Shown here piece by piece: positions 60,934 to 64,000 of a DNA stretch of 64,000 nt. This DNA comes from Rhynchopus sp. YZ270_cl-10 (Eukaryota; Euglenozoa; Diplonemea; Diplonemida; Diplonemidae). The number at the start of each line of letters is the position of its first letter. Within the stretch, counting starts at the first letter, position 1. Both the position numbers and the translations under genes were made by a program. Under the pieces are notes generated by a model that saw only the letters and a list, made by a program, of their open reading frames with translations, was not told the origin of the DNA and made no database searches. The stretch is taken from contig OZ037881.1 of assembly GCA_964035575.1 (NCBI GenBank), positions 806,001 to 870,000 on the forward strand. The letters run 5' to 3'.

Positions 60934-62363
60934 CAGGGCTATCGGTAAGAGATATGAAATATGATCGCCTTTTTTAAAAAAAATGTTTTTTTTTTTTTTT
61001 TTTGCCAGGCCAAATATGATCAGAGATGCCCCGCCAACGTGCGGAGCCGAAAGCTCGGAATGGGTTTTTGCCGCTGTACACTGTAGTATACTACCTGAAC
61101 TGAGTATGTGTAGATGTCCGAGCCTCGACCAACACGGACATATGCACGGGGGGGGCGTAGGTATTTGGTGTTGTTCATTTACCCTACCACTTTCCGCAAT
61201 CGATCCGGAAATGCAATTGGGCTCAATTTCGGGTATTTTAGGATGACGACAAAAGTGGGCGTACCCCCTTGTTTAAAGTTTAATGTACACCTTCAAAATT
61301 TTTCCGCTCGCTACGCTCGCGGAGGTACACCTTCAATTTTTTCCCCGCTCGCTTCGCTCGCGGAAGTACACCTTAAAAATTTTCCGCTCGCTACGCTCGC
61401 GGAGGTACACCTTCAATTTTTTTCCCGCTCGCTACGCTCGCAGAGGTACACCTTAAACTTTAAATTTTTGTTAACCCCTTAGACCCCAAGCCGTTTTTTG
61501 GACCCACTCAGAGATTACGCTCCACGTGTGGAACGTATGGAAATCCATACGTGAATTGTTTTTGAAAAGGTGGAATCCATACGTGTCCATACTTAGGTAA
61601 TTTGGGTTTTGGATTGGGGCTGGGGTGGGGTAGGTGAGGGGTGGGGCTCCGCCCCCACCTCTCACCTACCCCCTACAGAATCCTATTTGTAGGAGACAAT
61701 TTTCTATTTTTCCGGAAAAGGAGCGTGCAGCATGGCGAAAGAAAAAAAGTAGCGTACCGTGCGACTGCGGCGCTAGATTGCAGTACACCCTTCCCGTGAC
61801 ATAGTAGGCAATTTTAATCGCAATTTTTAGAAATGTTGCGTACCGTGGCTTCGCCAGTGCCATGACTGATGATTTCTCCAGTTCTTCGAACTTTCACAGC
61901 CCTTCTCAACTAACTTTGCCAGGGAGAGCGCGCGCGAAGCGCGAATTGTTTTTGCTTAGAATTGTACGTGTTGAAAATCCATACGTACTTTTTTTTATTT
62001 TTGGGGGAGCTGCGTAATCCCTGGACCCACTTTTGAGTTTTGGTTTTTGGGACTTTCCAACCGGTAAAGGGACCCCAGATGCAAATGTTTGATCGTACCT
62101 GGCCGCAATTGAAAGATTTTGAACACGGCTTTCAATTCCATTTTTTAAGTACCTATCCCCCCCGTGGATATGCACTTTCCTGAAAATTTTCCGGACATAT
62201 CCACATATGAGGGGAGATGCCCCGCCAACGTGCGGGGCCGAAAGCTCGGAATGGGTTTTTGCCCGTAAACTCGTGTTTTTTTTTTTTTTTTTTGAAATAT
62301 GATTTTGAAATATGAAATATGATATATGATGCCCCCCAAAACCCCTTCTTACCGATAGCCCTG
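60934..62363. mobile_element. hAT-type element C, nested in B
   Basis: About 1.43 kb with 17-bp inverted ends (CAGGGCTATCGGTAAGA / TCTTACCGATAGCCCTG) and an 8- to 9-bp flanking duplication (CATTAGGA or CATTAGGAC). Subterminal GATATGAAATATGAT-like repeats lie at both ends. Inside, GCCCCGCCAACGTGCGG followed by GCCGAAAGCTCGGAATGGG occurs as a direct pair (61028 and 62218). It also holds the palindromic array at 61284-61455, CCATACGT-type repeats and a partial R8. No transposase. Confidence 0.88.
61284..61455. repeat. Array of palindromic GCTCGCTACGCTCGC units
   Basis: Four units of about 40 bp: CCGCTCGCTACGCTCGCGG (or CTTCG in the centre), each followed by AGGTACACCTT and a T run. Each unit is nearly self-complementary. 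Two similar units lie at 58825-58882 (element D) and two at 63565-63622 (second element A copy), in the opposite reading. Confidence 0.85.
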
Positions 62364-62379
62364 CATTAGGACCCCTGAC

Positions 62380-63469
62380 CAGGGGTTAAGTTAGCTTTTT
62401 TTTTTCCCCGCTGAACCGGGTTTTCTGGGTTTTTTTCGGTTTTTCTGAATTTTGCGAAAAATAACCCATTCCGAGCTTTCTCGTGCACAAGCGGTCGTCA
62501 CACCCGCTTCACGCGTGCTCCTCCCTCCCGGAACTATGGAGGAGAAGCTCTTTCTTCTTTCGATCACACAAAGTAACACTGTTGGTTCCTGTTTCCTTCC
62601 CCTCCCCTCCCACAAATGATGATGATGATGATGATGATAACCCCACCCCCACGAATTATATACAAAACACAACCCAAGCCCAAACCTAGTCACCCCACAA
62701 CCTATATCCACCAACTCTTCTCGTGGCTGCGTCTGACCTCCATTGATAGCTCTTGTGCCTCAAGAAGGTCACTGTACGGGAGGAAACTGAGTCGCCGCTC
62801 TTCGGAAACGAACGCGTCGATGTACTTCGCCAGCACCTCTTTCGGTATCCCGTCTGCCGTCACCTGCCCCTGCACCGACTGCAGGAGATATTCCTGAAGT
62901 TTCTTGTCTCCCATCTTGTTGCTCAGGCGATCTTTCACTATCTTTAACTTCGAAAAAAGGCGTTCAACAGAGCATGTGATAAGGGGGATGGATAGACAAA
63001 TCAACAACAATCGCGTTGTTTGCGGGAACGCGATGCGGTGTGAATCCACCTTCAGAAATGCACGTATGATGGAGACGAATGTGCATTTTTCGGCGCTCAC
63101 GATGCTGGAGCTGCTGCTCTTTATGATCGGGAGAACTCCAACAAGTTCTTGCTCAAGGGCGGTTTTGTTGCTGTTTGTGAAGTAGGGGGGGCTAGTCTCT
63201 GTTTCCCGCATTTCGTAGGGGGGGTCAGGGGATTCGATGGTGAACTTCTTTCCCTCGCAAAAGTGTGCTGTCAGCTTCGCCAGCTTTGCCTGGGATGGTG
63301 CCAACTCCCCAAACTGGGCCCAGCGAGGGTCGTACACCCCAAAAGCAGCGAGTACTTCCAACTCATCCATCTTCTCCTCCAACTTAGCTTTTAAACTCCT
63401 GAGGAAAGGCTGTGCATTGTCGGTGTGGTACTACGAGACGTATTCTTCATTGATGGAAGGAGACTCGGG
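62380..63469 (-). mobile_element. hAT element A with transposase remnant (left end and part of gene)
   Basis: The left end starts CAGGGGTTAAGTTAGC, followed by TTCTGGGTTTTTTTCGGTTT and GCGAAAAATAACCCATTCC. The transposase C-terminus (62702-63382, - strand) points toward this end, as expected. The insertion site is an R1 copy (GGTGACTTAGCAC just before 59488, separated by element B). The right end lies beyond the window. The element is interrupted at 63470 by another copy of its own family. Confidence 0.75.
62702..63382 (-). pseudogene. hAT-family transposase, C-terminal part
   Basis: 226 codons on the - strand. The hAT C-terminal dimerisation region is clear: LLLICLSIPLITCSVERLFS then KLKIVKDRLSNKMGDKKLQE. 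The frame continues upstream with TDNAQPFLRSLKAKLEEK but meets a TAG stop after EYVS near 63430, and at 63470 it runs into a newly inserted element. Most of the catalytic region is therefore absent, and this copy cannot encode a full transposase. TCSVERLFS and the spacing resemble TTF-type/zf-MYM-associated hAT proteins of eukaryotes. Confidence 0.85.
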
Positions 63470-63857
63470 CAGGGGTTAAGTTAGCTTTTTTTTTTTTCTC
63501 GCTGAGTCGGGTTTTCTGGGTTTTTTTCGGTTTTTCTGGATTTTGCGAAAAATAACCCATTCCCTCCGCGAGCGCAGCGAGCGGGAAAATTTTTAAGGTG
63601 CACCTCCGCGAGCGTAGCGAGCGGGGAAAAAATTCCGCAATTTTTGGGCAAAGTTCAAAAATCCCACCAAAAAATGGGGGGACCCTGGGGATTTTTGGAT
63701 TTGTCCTAACAATTTTGGAGCATAAATGCAGCGTTTCCTGGGCTGCGGGGTAGGGGGCGATAACACGTGATTGTGCACGATGACGCACAATGACGCACGA
63801 TGACAACACGATTTCACTTTTTTTGTTTTTTTTAGTGGTGGTTTCACTGGTTTTCAC
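63470..63857. mobile_element. Second copy of element A's left end
   Basis: 63470-63564 repeats 62380-62475 in the same orientation (CAGGGGTTAAGTTAGC, TTTTCTGGGTTTTTTTCGG, AAAAATAACCCATTCC), about 95% by eye. After that the two diverge: here two palindromic GCGAGCG(C/T)AGCGAGC units follow. The left target flank is GACTCGGG; the matching right flank is not in the window. Likely a non-autonomous relative inserted in the transposase gene of A. Confidence 0.7.
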
Positions 63858-64000
63858 TGGTACTATGGTACTATGGTACTATGGTACTATGGTACTATGG
63901 TACTATGGTACTATGGTACTATGGTACTATGGTACTATGGTACTATGGTACTATGGTACTATGGTACTATGGTACTATGGTACTATGGTACTATGGTACT
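63858..64000. repeat. 8-bp tandem repeat (GGTACTAT)n at the window edge
   Basis: About 18 perfect copies run from about 63858 to the last base, preceded by GTTTCACTGGTTTTCACTGG. The true length is unknown because the window ends inside it. It could be a subterminal satellite or a collapsed array. Confidence 0.95.

Larger units (their letters stand above)
59494..62377. mobile_element. hAT-type element B, carrying element C
   Basis: Left end CAGGGGTCCTAA at 59494, right end TTAGGACCCCTG ending at 62377. Perfect 8-bp target duplication ACCAGGGG at 59486-59493 and 62378-62385. Without C, B is about 1.45 kb. The left part (59500-59645) has CACTTC/GAAGTGACCTTT-type inverted repeats; the middle has R8 copies and a CCCGTCC...GGACGGGGG palindromic stretch near 59715-59785. 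No transposase recognised. Confidence 0.88.
59352..64000. other. NECAP intron 2 (incomplete) filled with nested hAT-type elements
   Basis: After 59475, where an R1 piece (GGTGACTTAGCAC) begins, everything to the window end is transposon-derived. Element A (from 62380) sits in R1; element B (59494-62377) is inserted at A's left end; element C (60934-62363) is inserted in B's right end; a second copy of A's left end starts at 63470 inside A's transposase region. No third NECAP exon was found. Confidence 0.75.

Noticed and set aside
63858-64000. CRISPR-like array
   Set aside because: A simple 8-bp tandem repeat without spacers, in a eukaryotic genome.
1-64000. Retroelements, Polintons or virus-like copies
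   Set aside because: No reverse transcriptase, integrase, capsid or LTR pattern was recognised; all mobile DNA seen is DNA-transposon or SINE type.

Overview
The window is nuclear DNA of a flagellated protist. All eleven confident protein genes lie on the + strand. At least five contain GT-AG introns, with 12 donors visible, nearly all GTATG-type. The products are typically eukaryotic: IFT81 and a TBC1D31-like protein (cilium/centriole), CPSF160 (mRNA 3' end formation), CDC73 (Paf1 complex), NECAP (endocytosis) and a mitochondrial class-III aminotransferase. I cannot place the lineage. Ten of the eleven genes have a pyrimidine-rich tract ending in AG 10-41 nt before the start codon. With the one-strand layout, this suggests spliced-leader trans-splicing of polycistronic transcripts, or alternatively 5'-UTR introns.

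Layout. 563-17046 is a dense block: TBC1D31-like, IFT81, and a 2,699-residue membrane-anchored surface protein that alternates PstS-like phosphate-binding domains with six-bladed kelch propellers. 17047-27911 is mostly AT-rich, homopolymer-rich intergenic DNA around one gene (PDZ/SH3-like protein). 27912-38369 holds an IQ-motif protein, CPSF160 (7 exons) and CDC73 (3 exons). 38370-45954 is repeat-rich and holds a polytopic membrane protein and a piggyBac-like remnant. 45955-47938 is the aminotransferase. 47939-53136 is a 5 kb AT-rich gap. 53137-54863 is a DUF1769/SH3-like protein. 58038 to the end is the 5' part of NECAP, whose two introns are filled with nested hAT-type DNA transposons. The window ends in an 8-bp tandem repeat.

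The non-coding part is built from short interspersed repeat families, named here R1 to R8. R1 is a hairpin repeat (CTAAGC...GCTTAG then GGTTCATCTTA) with about 18 copies; one copy forms the tail of a tRNA-derived SINE. R2 to R4 are 45-145 bp repeats usually followed by T tracts. R5 is a roughly 138 bp unit shared by introns of two unrelated genes. R6 is a 67-132 bp element with short inverted ends. R7 is a direct repeat in the long CDC73 intron. R8 is a roughly 500 bp sequence carried inside several hAT elements. Three of the hAT insertions landed in R1 or SINE copies. No retroelement, Polinton or virus-like copy was recognised.

The least expected object is the PstS/kelch protein: a bacterial-type phosphate-binding fold, repeated four times, tethered to a eukaryotic membrane. 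Its 2,220-bp internal repeats are nearly identical and show mosaic variants, pointing to ongoing unequal exchange or gene conversion.
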